This document shows positions 54,899-64,000 of a DNA stretch of 64,000 nt, piece after piece (position 1 is the stretch's first letter; each line of letters opens with the position of its first letter). The notes beneath the pieces were generated by a model. It was not told where the DNA came from, searched no databases, and saw only the letters and a program-made list of their open reading frames with translations. The stretch spans positions 1 to 64,000 of the forward strand of contig NZ_JAUGQQ010000003.1 of the NCBI RefSeq assembly GCF_030410135.1. Reading direction: 5' to 3'. This DNA is from Aequorivita aurantiaca (GTDB taxonomy: Bacteria; Bacteroidota; Bacteroidia; Flavobacteriales; Flavobacteriaceae). Made by a program: the position numbers and the translations under genes.

Positions 54899-56938
54899 TT
54901 AATTTTTCATACTTCCTTTAAGTAATTGTGCATTTCCTGCTGCGATAATCGTACTGATACTCATCAATGCGGCACCAAAGGCTGGACTGATCATAAGCCC
55001 CGGTATGAAGCCTGTTGCCAATGGAATGGCTATTATGTTATAACCCGTTGCCCAACCTAAATTTTGAACCATTTTACGATAGGTCGCTTTCCCAAACAAT
55101 ATCAGGTTAACGATATCTTTAGGATCACTGTCCATCAATACGATATCCGCAGTCTCGGCAGCCACATCCGTTCCCGAACCAATAGCTATGCCCACATCTG
55201 CTTGTGCCAAAGCAGGCGCATCATTTACGCCATCACCTACCATTGCAACAAATTCGCCTTTAGCTTGAAGTTTTTTTATCTGGTCAAGTTTTTGGTCTGG
55301 CAATACTTCTGCCATATAATCGTCGAGCCCGAGTTTCTCGGCCACGTCTTTGGCCACGATTTCATTATCGCCGGTGAGCAAGGATACTTTAATATTGTTT
55401 TCGTGAAGCGTTTTAATAGCGCCATAGGAACTTTCCCTGATTTCGTCCGCAAAGGTTATAAAGCCAATTAACTCGTCATCAATAATGGCAAAAACCTTGG
55501 TCTCAACGCCTTCATCTTTATCTTCGTCAACAGATTTTTTTAATTGCTCCAGCAATAAAAATCCACCTACCTGCACTTTTTTGCCATTTACGGTTCCACT
55601 AACCCCGATACCCGCATTGTACTTGAAGTCGGTTACCGGGGGAATATCAATTTTTTCTTCTTTTGCCTTCCGCATTAATCCTTTGGAAATATGATGTTCC
55701 GATGGACTTTCAGCTGCCGTGGCGTATTTTAAAAGCTCTCTTTCGTCATATTTTGAAGATAGGGAAACGATGCGTGTCACTTCGTGTGTGCCCTTGGTAA
55801 GTGTTCCTGTTTTATCAAATACAATGGTCGTTATTTTTCTGGATGCTTCAAAAGCGGTTCTATTTCGGATCAATAATCCATTTCTCGCGGAAATACTTGT
55901 TGATATCGCTGCAACCAATGGCACGGCCAATCCCAGGGCGTGAGGGCAGGAGATTACCATAATAGTTACCATTCGTTCCATTGCAAATGCCATCGTTTCG
56001 CCTAATGCCAACCACGTAAAGAAGGTTCCAAAACCCACTACCAAGGCAATTATAGTAAGCCATTTAGCAGCTACGTCTGCCAATCGTTGGGATTTCGATT
56101 TTTGTTTTTGGGCTTCCTGCACCATATTTATCACCTTGGATAAATAAGCATCTTCACCAATACCTTTAACCTGAACTTTTACAACTCCATTTCCATTTAT
56201 GGCACCACCAATCACTTCATCATCGACTGTTTTCGTGACAGGTCGGCTCTCACCTGTGAGCATACTTTCATTCAGGTCACTTTCACCTTCGACGATAATC
56301 CCATCAGCGGGAACTTTTTCTCCAGGCTTGATTAAAATGATATCACCTTTGTTTAGCTCATTTATTTTTACTTTTCGGGTCTGGTTGCCATCAACCAGAT
56401 TTGCTTCGTTGGGCATTAATTCCGCCAGGGCCTCTAAGGCTTTGCTTGCTCCTAAAATGGAACGCATTTCAAGCCAATGACCAACCAACATCACAACGAT
56501 AAGCGTTGCCAGTTCCCAAAAGAAAGTTTGACCTTCGAAACCAAAAATGACTGCGGAACTATAGAAATAAGCTGCAGTAATCGCGATGGCAATGAGCGTC
56601 ATCATTCCTATCGTTTTGGCTTTAATCTCGCTTACCAAACCCGATAAAAATGGCCAACCTCCATAGAAATATACTATGGAAGACAGGGCAAAAAGGACGA
56701 TGTCGCTTCCCGTAAAAATCCATTCAACTCCCAGCAATTCTTGAATCATAGGCGATAATGCCAAAATAGGAATCGTCAAAATGAGTGAAATCCAGAATCT
56801 TCGCTTAAAATCTTCAATCATCATTCTGTGATGATCCGAATGATCCATTTCGGCGTGGGAATGGTCGTGGCCTGAACGGTTCATTTCCACCCTGTGCTCG
56901 GGACGTTTTTCGTGATTATGATGCTTGTGATGTTCCAT
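54899..56938 (-). CDS. CopB-type copper P1B ATPase
   Basis: A 679-residue copper ATPase. The His-rich N-terminus (residues 3-38) replaces the HMA domain and the transmembrane motif is CPH at 331-333 in ISCPHALGLAVP, typical for CopB (Cu(II)/Cu(I)/Ag). The phosphorylated Asp is D375 in FDKTGTLT, and GDGVNDAPA lies near residue 580. It exports copper from the cytoplasm. It is separated by a few bases from the DUF305 gene, one transcription unit. Confidence 0.92.
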   Translation of the reverse strand: MEHHKHHNHEKRPEHRVEMNRSGHDHSHAEMDHSDHHRMMIEDFKRRFWISLILTIPILALSPMIQELLGVEWIFTGSDIVLFALSSIVYFYGGWPFLSGLVSEIKAKTIGMMTLIAIAITAAYFYSSAVIFGFEGQTFFWELATLIVVMLVGHWLEMRSILGASKALEALAELMPNEANLVDGNQTRKVKINELNKGDIILIKPGEKVPADGIIVEGESDLNESMLTGESRPVTKTVDDEVIGGAINGNGVVKVQVKGIGEDAYLSKVINMVQEAQKQKSKSQRLADVAAKWLTIIALVVGFGTFFTWLALGETMAFAMERMVTIMVISCPHALGLAVPLVAAISTSISARNGLLIRNRTAFEASRKITTIVFDKTGTLTKGTHEVTRIVSLSSKYDERELLKYATAAESPSEHHISKGLMRKAKEEKIDIPPVTDFKYNAGIGVSGTVNGKKVQVGGFLLLEQLKKSVDEDKDEGVETKVFAIIDDELIGFITFADEIRESSYGAIKTLHENNIKVSLLTGDNEIVAKDVAEKLGLDDYMAEVLPDQKLDQIKKLQAKGEFVAMVGDGVNDAPALAQADVGIAIGSGTDVAAETADIVLMDSDPKDIVNLILFGKATYRKMVQNLGWATGYNIIAIPLATGFIPGLMISPAFGAALMSISTIIAAGNAQLLKGSMKN

Positions 56939-56939
56939 T

Positions 56940-57491
56940 TTAAATAGGTTTAAGGTTGTTTAATATAAAATCTACTCGTTCCGATGGTGGCAATACAGGG
57001 ACGTGTACTACGGGGAAGGGTAGCGATTCATATACTGCGGTTATGAGACTATGTATTTTGTTTTGGTCGTTTTCACTCTCCAATCTTGCGTAATCATTAA
57101 TAAGGGGCAGTTTGTCCAGAATAAAAACCTTTTTGTAATTTACTTTACGCAATGCTTCTTTTAAAATTTTGTCAACAGTTAATTCCAAAAATCGATAGTA
57201 CGCCAATGCATCGGGGATTGCCCTGTCCAAAAAAACCAAATCATTTGGGTCTATCGATGCCTCCTGTTCGATTTGCATATCCAAAACGCCAAGTTGAAAC
57301 GCCCGTTTATTGCTTCGTAATTCTTCAACAGACTGTCCATCTACCCGCATTGTGTCAATGTAGTGCCTTGCGTGTTCTATGGTGGTTTTATACCCTCTTT
57401 CGGCAAGCATATTGATAGTGGTGGTTTTGCCGGTACTCGGGCCTCCAGTTATAACACACCAATTGGTTTCTATGGCTTGGTTATTCTTCAT
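56940..57491 (-). CDS. AAA_28-type P-loop NTPase
   Basis: A 183-residue small NTPase. P-loop GGPSTGKTT at residues 16-24; DLVFLDRAIPDAL near residue 84 supplies Walker B and a lid-like R. This resembles the AAA_28/Ttd14 group of kinases or NTPases. It starts one base before the CopB gene region on the transcript and clearly belongs to the operon. The substrate is unknown; a role in the metal response is not established. Confidence 0.75.
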   Translation of the reverse strand: MKNNQAIETNWCVITGGPSTGKTTTINMLAERGYKTTIEHARHYIDTMRVDGQSVEELRSNKRAFQLGVLDMQIEQEASIDPNDLVFLDRAIPDALAYYRFLELTVDKILKEALRKVNYKKVFILDKLPLINDYARLESENDQNKIHSLITAVYESLPFPVVHVPVLPPSERVDFILNNLKPI

Positions 57492-57497
57492 TTTATT

Positions 57498-58337
57498 TTA
57501 GTGGTTACATAGTTCGTTTGCTTCTTTTAAAATCCTTTTCCTTTTCGATGTTGATATTCCTAAATCATCTAACAACTTTGGATTATCACAAATCTCCTTA
57601 CAAAGCACTATGTCATTGTTCAGGATCTTTTGCTTATCCTGTTTGCTCAATGAGGGTAATGCTGTAATTGGGTACAATCTTAGCAGGTTTATTTTGCTTT
57701 TAAGACTGTTTTGTTCCGGATAATCCCAACTTACCATTCCGAGCCCTGCACATTCGCCAAATTGTATGGCATCGGCTGAAAACCTGGTGTTGGTATATAA
57801 CCAACCTTTGTGAAATTTTAGAGAATGGTGTTGGTTTTTTAACCATTGGGTTTCCAAATCCCTAAACCTTGATTGTACATAAAGTGGGGTTTTTACATTA
57901 CAATTTCTGCCTTGGTGATTATGGAATTTACATTCTACTAAATAATGTTCTTCCGCTTTCAGGGCGGTAACATCTACTTCGTGGGTAACACAATGCCCTT
58001 GCATTACAACACCCACATTTGTTTTGAAACCTTCATATTCAAGAATTTTTCCCACAAACCTTTCAAAAGGATAGCCGGTTGGACCCAATTCCATTATGGC
58101 TTTTTTAAGTTTGTATCGAGCAGAACCTGATTTTGATTTGCGTTTCAGCATCCCATACGCCATTTCATAAATCCGTTTGGTAGTTATCCCTTCGGTTAAC
58201 TGCGCCTGGATTTCTTCAGCAATTTCCGTTACAAGTTGCTCACTGGCTTTGGAATGCCTTAAAGAGCGTTTTAGCTTTTCTATATTGAATGCTTCAACCT
58301 CGCCAGAATACTTTATGATATTGATTGTTTTTTCCAT
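57498..58337 (-). CDS. ATP-cone plus Mrr-like endonuclease domain protein
   Basis: A 279-residue two-domain protein. Residues 4-85 form an ATP-cone (IIKYSGEVEAFNIEKLKRSL), as found in ribonucleotide reductases. Residues 90-200 contain a restriction endonuclease-like core with D122 in HEVDV and ECK 135-137, matching the Mrr-type PD-(D/E)xK site. The link of ATP sensing to DNA cleavage is unusual and its placement in a copper operon is unexplained. Nuclease activity is inferred from the motif. Confidence 0.8.
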   Translation of the reverse strand: MEKTINIIKYSGEVEAFNIEKLKRSLRHSKASEQLVTEIAEEIQAQLTEGITTKRIYEMAYGMLKRKSKSGSARYKLKKAIMELGPTGYPFERFVGKILEYEGFKTNVGVVMQGHCVTHEVDVTALKAEEHYLVECKFHNHQGRNCNVKTPLYVQSRFRDLETQWLKNQHHSLKFHKGWLYTNTRFSADAIQFGECAGLGMVSWDYPEQNSLKSKINLLRLYPITALPSLSKQDKQKILNNDIVLCKEICDNPKLLDDLGISTSKRKRILKEANELCNH

Positions 58338-58338
58338 T

Positions 58339-59172
58339 TTAAAGGTGGACTGTCATTACAGGCTTTTTTGAATGATTTGTCACGTTTTCAGCAATGCTTC
58401 TTGAAAATATGCTCGACAGCCCCTTTCTACTGTTGGTGTACATTGCTATTAAGTTCACCTCATTTGAGTCTTCAAACTTTTTGATACCGCCTAATACGGT
58501 AGATTCGTTATAAACGTGCATTGCATAATTCTCCAAATTTGGAAAATGCTTTAAAAATGCTCTAATTGGTTGCAGTCCATTTTCAACGCTATTAAAATCA
58601 GATGTAGTATTGATATTTAACAAATGGATTTTTGCATTGCACTTTTTTGCAATCTTCTCAACTTCCTTAAAGGCATTGGATATGTCTTCTTTAAAATCAG
58701 AGACAAACACGATATTTTTAAAGGGAAATGTTATTGCATCGTCCTTTACCACTAAAATGGGCACACGTGCTTTCCTTATAATCTTTTGGGCATTGCTTCC
58801 CAACAGTTTCTTTAAGAACCCACTTTGGATGCCTTGGCTTCCCGTAACAATAAAATCGTGGTTAAAATGGTGGGAATGTTTCACAATTGCATCTTCCTCT
58901 GAAACAAATTCCAAAAATGTCCTTGACTTTAAACCTTTACTTTCAGCTTCTTTGTCCAAAGCATTCAACTTCTCTTTTGCTGTGCCAATTTCCGCTAACG
59001 TTTCAGGATAATTTTTTTCTTGGTTTTTGGGAAGTTTAATCCAATTTACCACAGTACTTATTTGGTGCAAAAAATGGATTTCGGCATTAAAAAGTACTGC
59101 CATTTCTATGGCCAATTTTGTTGCTTTGTTGCAGTTGTCCGAAAAATCCGTGGGTACTAAAATATTTTTCAT
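58339..59172 (-). CDS. Universal stress protein (two Usp domains)
   Basis: A 277-residue tandem Usp protein: MKNILVPTDFSDNCNKATKL at the first start and FKNIVFVSDFKEDISNAFKE near residue 151 at the second. The ATP-binding motif GSQGIQSGFLKKLLGSNAQK lies near residue 97. Adjacent to the ATP-cone gene by one base, in the same operon. Probably part of a general stress output; ligand is inferred. Confidence 0.88.
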   Translation of the reverse strand: MKNILVPTDFSDNCNKATKLAIEMAVLFNAEIHFLHQISTVVNWIKLPKNQEKNYPETLAEIGTAKEKLNALDKEAESKGLKSRTFLEFVSEEDAIVKHSHHFNHDFIVTGSQGIQSGFLKKLLGSNAQKIIRKARVPILVVKDDAITFPFKNIVFVSDFKEDISNAFKEVEKIAKKCNAKIHLLNINTTSDFNSVENGLQPIRAFLKHFPNLENYAMHVYNESTVLGGIKKFEDSNEVNLIAMYTNSRKGLSSIFSRSIAENVTNHSKKPVMTVHL

Positions 59173-59272
59173 TTTTTGTTTATTTATTAATGTTAAATTA
59201 TATGCTTATGCTATACAAACACCTATGAACCAAAATTTTAACCTTTCCCAGATCAGCTGTAAAATATTATCA

Positions 59273-59347
59273 TCATAAACCCAAATAAGGCAATGCTCCA
59301 ATAAGGCCTGTCAAAAATCCTAATTTTTTGATGTTAATTGTTTGCAT
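59273..59347 (-). CDS. 24-residue hydrophobic peptide ORF
   Basis: A minus-strand frame MQTINIKKLGFLTGLIGALPYLGL in two halves: basic start (MQTINIKK) and hydrophobic end (LGFLTGLIGALPYLGL), a likely single membrane span. It lies between the CopA-type and Usp genes in the same direction. It could be a small membrane gene or a remnant. Confidence 0.3.
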   Translation of the reverse strand: MQTINIKKLGFLTGLIGALPYLGL

Positions 59348-59394
59348 AGTTTTTATTGTTTATCGTTGTTTTCTATTGTTGCGCGTTAACCTAC

Positions 59395-62121
59395 TTAATT
59401 AATTGATTTTGTACGCAATCTTAGGGCATTGGCAATTACCGAAACCGAACTAAAGCTCATTGCCAAAGCTGCAATCATCGGAGACAGCAGTATCCCAAAA
59501 ACCGGGTAAAGCAATCCCGCAGCAACCGGAATGCCCAGAGTGTTGTAAACAAGGGCAAAAAATAAGTTCTCCTTGATATTCCGCATCACTACATCACTTA
59601 AGTTTCGTGCCTTCACAATGCCGTGAAGGTCGCCTTTGACCAAGGTAATTGCAGCACTTTCAATAGCGACATCGGTTCCTGTGCCCATTGCAATTCCTAC
59701 TTCACTCTTTGCCAATGCAGGCGCATCATTAATGCCATCGCCCGCCATAGCAACCACTTTTCCTTGCTTCTGTAATTTCTCTACTTCATCTAATTTGTTT
59801 TCAGGTAACATACTGGCTTGAAAATCTGCAAGATTAAGTTCACTTGCTACGGCCTGTGCCGTATTGTGATTGTCTCCCGTGAGCATTATGACCGCAATTC
59901 CCTTCTCCTGTAATTCCCTGATGGCCTTTGCACTCGTTTTCTTGATTTTATCGCCAATCACCACATATCCCACAACCTTCCCATCAATGGATAAATAAGA
60001 AACTGTCTTTCCCTGTTTTTGAAAAGATTGGGCCTCATTCACCATATTTTCAAGAACTATGGCATTGGCGTGCTCCATTAATTTGGCATTTCCCAAAGCC
60101 ACTTTTTTTCCATTTACATTTCCTTCAACACCTTTTCCTGTAACCGCATTGAATCCCTCAGCCCTCAAAGTATTGATTTGACGCTCTTTGCCGTATTTCA
60201 CAGTAGCCTCCGCCAAGGGATGCTCGCTTTGACTGTTTAAGGAAACAATGTATTGAAGCACTTCGCTGTCGGTTAAAATATTATCAAAAGAACCCACTTT
60301 TTCTACCGTCGGTTTTCCTTCGGTAATCGTTCCGGTTTTATCGACAATAAGGGTATCCACTTTGTGCATCTTTTCCAATGCCTCGGCATTTTTAATAAGT
60401 ACACCGTTTTGCGCGCCTTTGCCCACTCCTACCATTACGGACATTGGCGTGGCAAGTCCTAAAGCACAGGGGCACGCAATAATCAATACTGCGATGGCAT
60501 TGACCAGGGCATACACATAGGCAGGTTCCGGGCCCCAAATAGCCCAAACACCAAAAGTGAGTGCGGCAATGATCACCACAATTGGAACAAAATACCCGGA
60601 AACTGTATCTGCCAATTTTTGAATGGGCGCACGACTTCGGCTGGCATCATTTACCATTTGGATGATTTGGGAAAGCAAGGTATCCGAACCTACTTTTTCG
60701 GCTTTCATCAAAAATGATTGATTGCCATTAATTGTTCCGCTGCTTACTTTATCATCAACGGCTTTGCTCACGGGAATGGGTTCGCCCGTGATCATCGATT
60801 CATCTAAGGAACTTGAACCTTCGGTAATTACCCCATCCACCGGAATTTTATCGCCAGGTTTTACACGCAGAATATCTCCCAATTGGATATCGTCGATAGC
60901 CACTTCCTGCTCTTCGCCATTTACGACTTTTACTGCCTTATTGGGTGCTAATTTTAAAAGTTCCTTCACTGCCGAATTGGTTTTGCTGTGCGCACGCGCC
61001 TCGAGCACCTGCCCAAGCAGTACCAAAGTGAGAATCACTGTGGCTGCTTCAAAATAAACGTGAACGGTACCGGCTTCGGTCTTGAACTGATCAGGGAAAA
61101 AATCGGGAACAAGTAAACCGAACACGCTGAACAACCAGGCAACTCCTGCACCGATACCGATAAGAGTAAACATATTTAGATTCCAGGTTTTGATACTGCG
61201 GTAGGCACGTTCAAAAAACATCCAGGTGGCATAGAATACCACAGGAAGAGATAGCAAAAACTGAATCCAGTTCCAATATCTTAAGTCTAAAATGTCGTAT
61301 AATTGACTGTTGGTCAGCATTTCGGACATTGCTATAATGAAGATGGGCAATGTAAAAGCAACCGCAATCCAAAACTTCTTCAGCAGTTTTTTATATGTTT
61401 TTTCCTCTGCGGAAAGATCTGGTTCCATAGGCACCAAATCCATTCCGCAGATGGGACAGCTTCCCGGTCCGTCTTTCACGATTTCGGGATGCATAGGGCA
61501 GGTGTATTGTGTTGCCAACCCGGAAGAAAGACTTTGTTCCTCTACCAAATCCATTCCGCATACCGGACAATCACCAGGTTTGTTGTAGGTTTTGTCGCCC
61601 TCGCAGTGCATTGGGCAATAGAAAGTTCCTGTACCTTTTCCTTTAGGCTTCTCAATCTTTTCCGTGGTACGTTCGGGACGCTGACCTGCCTTAAATATAG
61701 CATAACCGCCACCATCTTTCTTTAGGACATCCTGAAATTTCTCTATTGATATTTCAGATTTCATATCAATAACCGCTTCGGCCTTATCCAAATTGACAGT
61801 AACATTTGAAACACCATCTATTTGGGCAAGCGTTTTTTCTACGTGCGACCGACAACCGTTGCAAGTCATTCCATTAATCGGATAGGTGCGTGTTTTTATA
61901 CCATCGGCTTTAACTGGGTGTATATGATATTTGCTTTTCTTTCTCTGTACAGCTTCTTCAAACTTGTCTATTGAGATATGGTTTTGCATTTCAATGGTCG
62001 CAGTTGATGCTTCTAAGTCTATATCAACGTCAATAACACCTGGAACATCGAACAAAGCTGATTTAACATTTCTCATACAACCCTTACAGGTCATTCCTTC
62101 AATTTGATATGTATGTTTCAT
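59395..62121 (-). CDS. CopA-type copper P1B ATPase with two HMA and two metal-binding repeats
   Basis: A 908-residue pump. Two HMA domains start the protein (GMTCKGC near residue 9; GMTCNGC near 85), followed by two short YHS-like repeats (FYCPMHCEG and [10 protein letters not shown] with [16 protein letters not shown], about residues 165-240). The transmembrane CPC is at 550-552 in [12 protein letters not shown] and D594 is the phosphorylated Asp. Start at ATG 62121 gives [12 protein letters not shown] directly. It exports Cu(I)/Ag(I). Downstream of the AraC-type regulator and presumably controlled by it. Confidence 0.93.
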   Translation of the reverse strand: MKHTYQIEGMTCKGCMRNVKSALFDVPGVIDVDIDLEASTATIEMQNHISIDKFEEAVQRKKSKYHIHPVKADGIKTRTYPINGMTCNGCRSHVEKTLAQIDGVSNVTVNLDKAEAVIDMKSEISIEKFQDVLKKDGGGYAIFKAGQRPERTTEKIEKPKGKGTGTFYCPMHCEGDKTYNKPGDCPVCGMDLVEEQSLSSGLATQYTCPMHPEIVKDGPGSCPICGMDLVPMEPDLSAEEKTYKKLLKKFWIAVAFTLPIFIIAMSEMLTNSQLYDILDLRYWNWIQFLLSLPVVFYATWMFFERAYRSIKTWNLNMFTLIGIGAGVAWLFSVFGLLVPDFFPDQFKTEAGTVHVYFEAATVILTLVLLGQVLEARAHSKTNSAVKELLKLAPNKAVKVVNGEEQEVAIDDIQLGDILRVKPGDKIPVDGVITEGSSSLDESMITGEPIPVSKAVDDKVSSGTINGNQSFLMKAEKVGSDTLLSQIIQMVNDASRSRAPIQKLADTVSGYFVPIVVIIAALTFGVWAIWGPEPAYVYALVNAIAVLIIACPCALGLATPMSVMVGVGKGAQNGVLIKNAEALEKMHKVDTLIVDKTGTITEGKPTVEKVGSFDNILTDSEVLQYIVSLNSQSEHPLAEATVKYGKERQINTLRAEGFNAVTGKGVEGNVNGKKVALGNAKLMEHANAIVLENMVNEAQSFQKQGKTVSYLSIDGKVVGYVVIGDKIKKTSAKAIRELQEKGIAVIMLTGDNHNTAQAVASELNLADFQASMLPENKLDEVEKLQKQGKVVAMAGDGINDAPALAKSEVGIAMGTGTDVAIESAAITLVKGDLHGIVKARNLSDVVMRNIKENLFFALVYNTLGIPVAAGLLYPVFGILLSPMIAALAMSFSSVSVIANALRLRTKSIN

Positions 62122-62197
62122 CTTAAAAACTATTAATGTTAGGCTGCACAAGTTATGCAGCTTTCAAGGTGGAAGCTTTGATAATTCAGGTTAATTC

Positions 62198-62755
62198 TTA
62201 TACAATTCCATCCAACGTCCTGCGATTCCATTTTTGTAATTTCCTGTATTGGGTCATAGACATACCCGTCATATTTTTAAATTGTTTTGCGAGATGGCTT
62301 CCACTATTGTAATCCAGGGAATATGCTATTTCAGAAAAAGTTTTATTACCCATTTGTAATAGCTCTTTTGTTTTTTCTACTTTCAGTTTTATTAGATATT
62401 TTTCAACTGTAATTCCTGTTGAAGCACTGAAAGTCTTGCTAATGACAGCGTAATCGACATTGAGTTCATTAGAAAGAAAAGTGGACATCTTCTCGTTTAA
62501 GCCTGTGAGGCTTTCAACTTTCTTTATCAAAGTCGTTTTAATGTTCTCTACTAAAACAGAAGTTTTACTATCAATAACTTCAAATCCATTGCGTTCAGCG
62601 ATTTCTTTTAATACACTTCGACTAACTGACGCTTCATCCATAACAATCAATTCGCCCAATTCAAGGGATAAAATATCTATTCCTGCCTGTTTTAATTCTT
62701 GTTTTAGGACAATTTTGCAACGGTCGCAAACCATATTTTTCAGTTTAACCTTCAT
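62198..62755 (-). CDS. AraC-family regulator with an HMA-like metal sensor domain
   Basis: A 185-residue regulator. Residues 1-70 fit an HMA-like domain with C10 and C13 (MVCDRCK), and residues 85-185 fit the AraC DNA-binding domain: FSEIAYSLDYNSGSHLAKQF then MTGMSMTQYRKL. Metal-sensing HMA fused to AraC is a form I know from Bacteroidota copper loci. Start at ATG 62755 gives MKVKLKNMVCDRC; the upstream in-frame ATG would overlap the permease. It lies between the permease and the CopA gene, both likely targets. Confidence 0.85.
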   Translation of the reverse strand: MKVKLKNMVCDRCKIVLKQELKQAGIDILSLELGELIVMDEASVSRSVLKEIAERNGFEVIDSKTSVLVENIKTTLIKKVESLTGLNEKMSTFLSNELNVDYAVISKTFSASTGITVEKYLIKLKVEKTKELLQMGNKTFSEIAYSLDYNSGSHLAKQFKNMTGMSMTQYRKLQKWNRRTLDGIV

Positions 62756-62760
62756 ATTTA

Positions 62761-63987
62761 TTAGATTAAAAATTTCACAATCAGTCCGCCGGCAAGCCAC
62801 AAATAGCAGATAAAAGCGGCATATTTAAGAATGTTTTCCAGCAGTTCGCTTTTTGGGGCCATTTCACTCATTGAATGCTCTACGACCTTTTTCTTGAAAA
62901 ATCCGAGATAGACTAAATAACCTGAAATGGCCAAGAATGCTATATTCAAAAAGAGGGTGTAGTCAACCTTAAAATATTCACTATCCTGAATCTTGACCTG
63001 TGAGGGATCGGGCAAAATGCTTAGCAAATCGAATGCATAATGCAGCGCCAAGGAGGTTCCAATCAATGCCGTAAATAACAGGAGCAAAATGAACAGCGAC
63101 ATTTTCCAACCATAGTACTTGGCATTGATACGCAGCACGGGAAAAACCACCAGATCACTAAATATAAAGGCCATCACGCCGGCAAAACTAACTCCTTTCC
63201 CAAATAGCAAGGCCGCAAGTGGAATATTGCCCATCGAACCTATGAAAGTCAGGAAAGCGGCCACGGGACCTACTACGATATGTTCCAGTATCTCGAAAAA
63301 GGTAAAGTCGGTATTTCCCTGCCCACTATTGACAAACAGCGTTTGAAAAAACGAATCGGGAACAAAGGCCGCCACAATACCCGCAATGGTGAACCCGACG
63401 GTTACGTCTTTCCAGACCATTTGCCATTCCATTTTGTATTTTTTGGCCACTTTTGCCCAGCTGGCTTCCTGTTTTATCTGCTTTTTCCAATCTTTGGAGT
63501 CATCTATTTCACTATCGTCATCTTCTTCTTTAAGGTTTTTACGAGCCTTTTCGATTAGTTTTTTTGGATTTATCAGGCGTATCAATATCCAGCAGATAGC
63601 GATGAGCAAGATTCCACCTACATATTCGCCCACCACAAATTGCCAACCGAGAAAAATTGAAATGATGATTCCCAGCTCAATGACAAGGTTTGTCGATGCC
63701 AACAAAAAAGCGATCGATGATACAAAGCTGGCACCTTTTTTAAAAATGGACTTGGTAGAAGCAAGTGCGGCAAAACTGCAAGAGCTGCTTATGAATCCGA
63801 AGAATGTTCCCAGAAGGACGCTCTTTTTTTCATTCTCGCCCATTGTTTTCTGCATCCTTTTTTCGGTCACGAAAACCTGGATCATACTACTGAAGATATA
63901 GCCCAATACAAATGCCCAAAGCGCCATCCAGAAAAATCCGGTGGTGGTATATGCGGCTTCACCCCATTGTTTTAGAAAATCGTCCAT
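62761..63987 (-). CDS. Permease of the DUF318/ArsP-like family
   Basis: A 408-residue membrane protein with eight to ten spans. The start ALWAFVLGYIFSSMIQVFV and SSSCSFAALASTKSIFKKGAS (in parts; Cys in SSCSFA near residue 69) are typical for the PF03773 permease family, including the conserved SCS. A charged cytoplasmic loop (about residues 140-190) splits the halves. It ends the cluster on its upstream side; in the same direction as the AraC-type gene. Substrates are unknown, organoarsenical or metal complexes being possible. Confidence 0.85.
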   Translation of the reverse strand: MDDFLKQWGEAAYTTTGFFWMALWAFVLGYIFSSMIQVFVTEKRMQKTMGENEKKSVLLGTFFGFISSSCSFAALASTKSIFKKGASFVSSIAFLLASTNLVIELGIIISIFLGWQFVVGEYVGGILLIAICWILIRLINPKKLIEKARKNLKEEDDDSEIDDSKDWKKQIKQEASWAKVAKKYKMEWQMVWKDVTVGFTIAGIVAAFVPDSFFQTLFVNSGQGNTDFTFFEILEHIVVGPVAAFLTFIGSMGNIPLAALLFGKGVSFAGVMAFIFSDLVVFPVLRINAKYYGWKMSLFILLLLFTALIGTSLALHYAFDLLSILPDPSQVKIQDSEYFKVDYTLFLNIAFLAISGYLVYLGFFKKKVVEHSMSEMAPKSELLENILKYAAFICYLWLAGGLIVKFLI

Positions 63988-64000
63988 ATAAATAATTTGT

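Noticed and set aside
1-64000. CRISPR arrays and insertion sequences.
   Set aside because: I saw no regularly spaced 25-40 base repeats, no cas genes and no transposase genes with terminal inverted repeats.

Overview
The window looks like a chromosome segment of a marine or soil member of the Flavobacteriaceae (Bacteroidota). The evidence is low GC, the gliding-motility ABC genes gldF and gldG, Bacteroidota-specific families (DUF4294, BT4734-like, DUF3987, DUF6943, DUF6266), and promoters with the TAnnTTTG -7 box instead of a sigma70 -10. Several such boxes lie close to, or on top of, alternative upstream start codons and so decide the gene starts.

1-16.2 kb is ordinary core genome. The left edge carries the promoter and leader of an rRNA operon reading leftwards out of the window. 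Then come a DUF4294 protein, an M42 aminopeptidase, an MBOAT acyltransferase with an SGNH partner, an alanine/sodium symporter, a PagL-like lipid A deacylase, purC, phoH, a SAM hydroxide adenosyltransferase, a small monooxygenase, gldF-gldG, dnaN and mnmE.

16.2-34 kb is an integrated accessory element. It begins exactly at the 3' end of mnmE, whose last 18 bases are the same kind of target used by SGI1-type islands. It has an excisionase-like regulator, a tyrosine integrase, an RteC-like protein, two small HTH proteins and a primase-type pair (BT4734-like plus PriCT-2/DUF3987). No relaxase or conjugation genes are visible, so it looks satellite-like. Its cargo is a one-directional defence cluster: XRE regulator, SNF2 helicase, DUF3800 protein, unknown protein, type III-style Mod methyltransferase, type III-style Res helicase-nuclease, and a long prokaryotic Argonaute whose PIWI domain appears to have lost catalytic aspartates. 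This cluster is the best candidate for an undescribed system.

34-48.8 kb is a divalent-metal homeostasis region: two Fur paralogues, a TonB receptor with a cation-diffusion facilitator, a CzcA-type RND pump fused to its own outer-membrane factor, a CzcB adaptor, a PII-like protein, an amino-acid permease, a GDCCVxC protein and a P1B-2 Zn/Cd ATPase. A shared TTGCA-based motif lies upstream of four of these units and suggests one regulon.

48.8-51.1 kb is a 2.3 kb stretch without intact genes. It holds a broken arsenite/bile-acid-type permease, a family of intergenic repeats that also occurs at 37.8 kb, and a strongly structured candidate ncRNA with its own terminator. DUF6943 and DUF6266 genes follow.

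52.5-64 kb is a leftward copper/silver resistance cluster: CusB-type adaptor, DUF305 protein, CopB-type ATPase (CPH), AAA_28 NTPase, ATP-cone/Mrr-like endonuclease, universal stress protein, CopA-type ATPase (CPC), an AraC regulator with a metal-binding N-terminus, and a DUF318-type permease. The right end of the mnmE-borne element was not found, so the metal regions may or may not belong to it.
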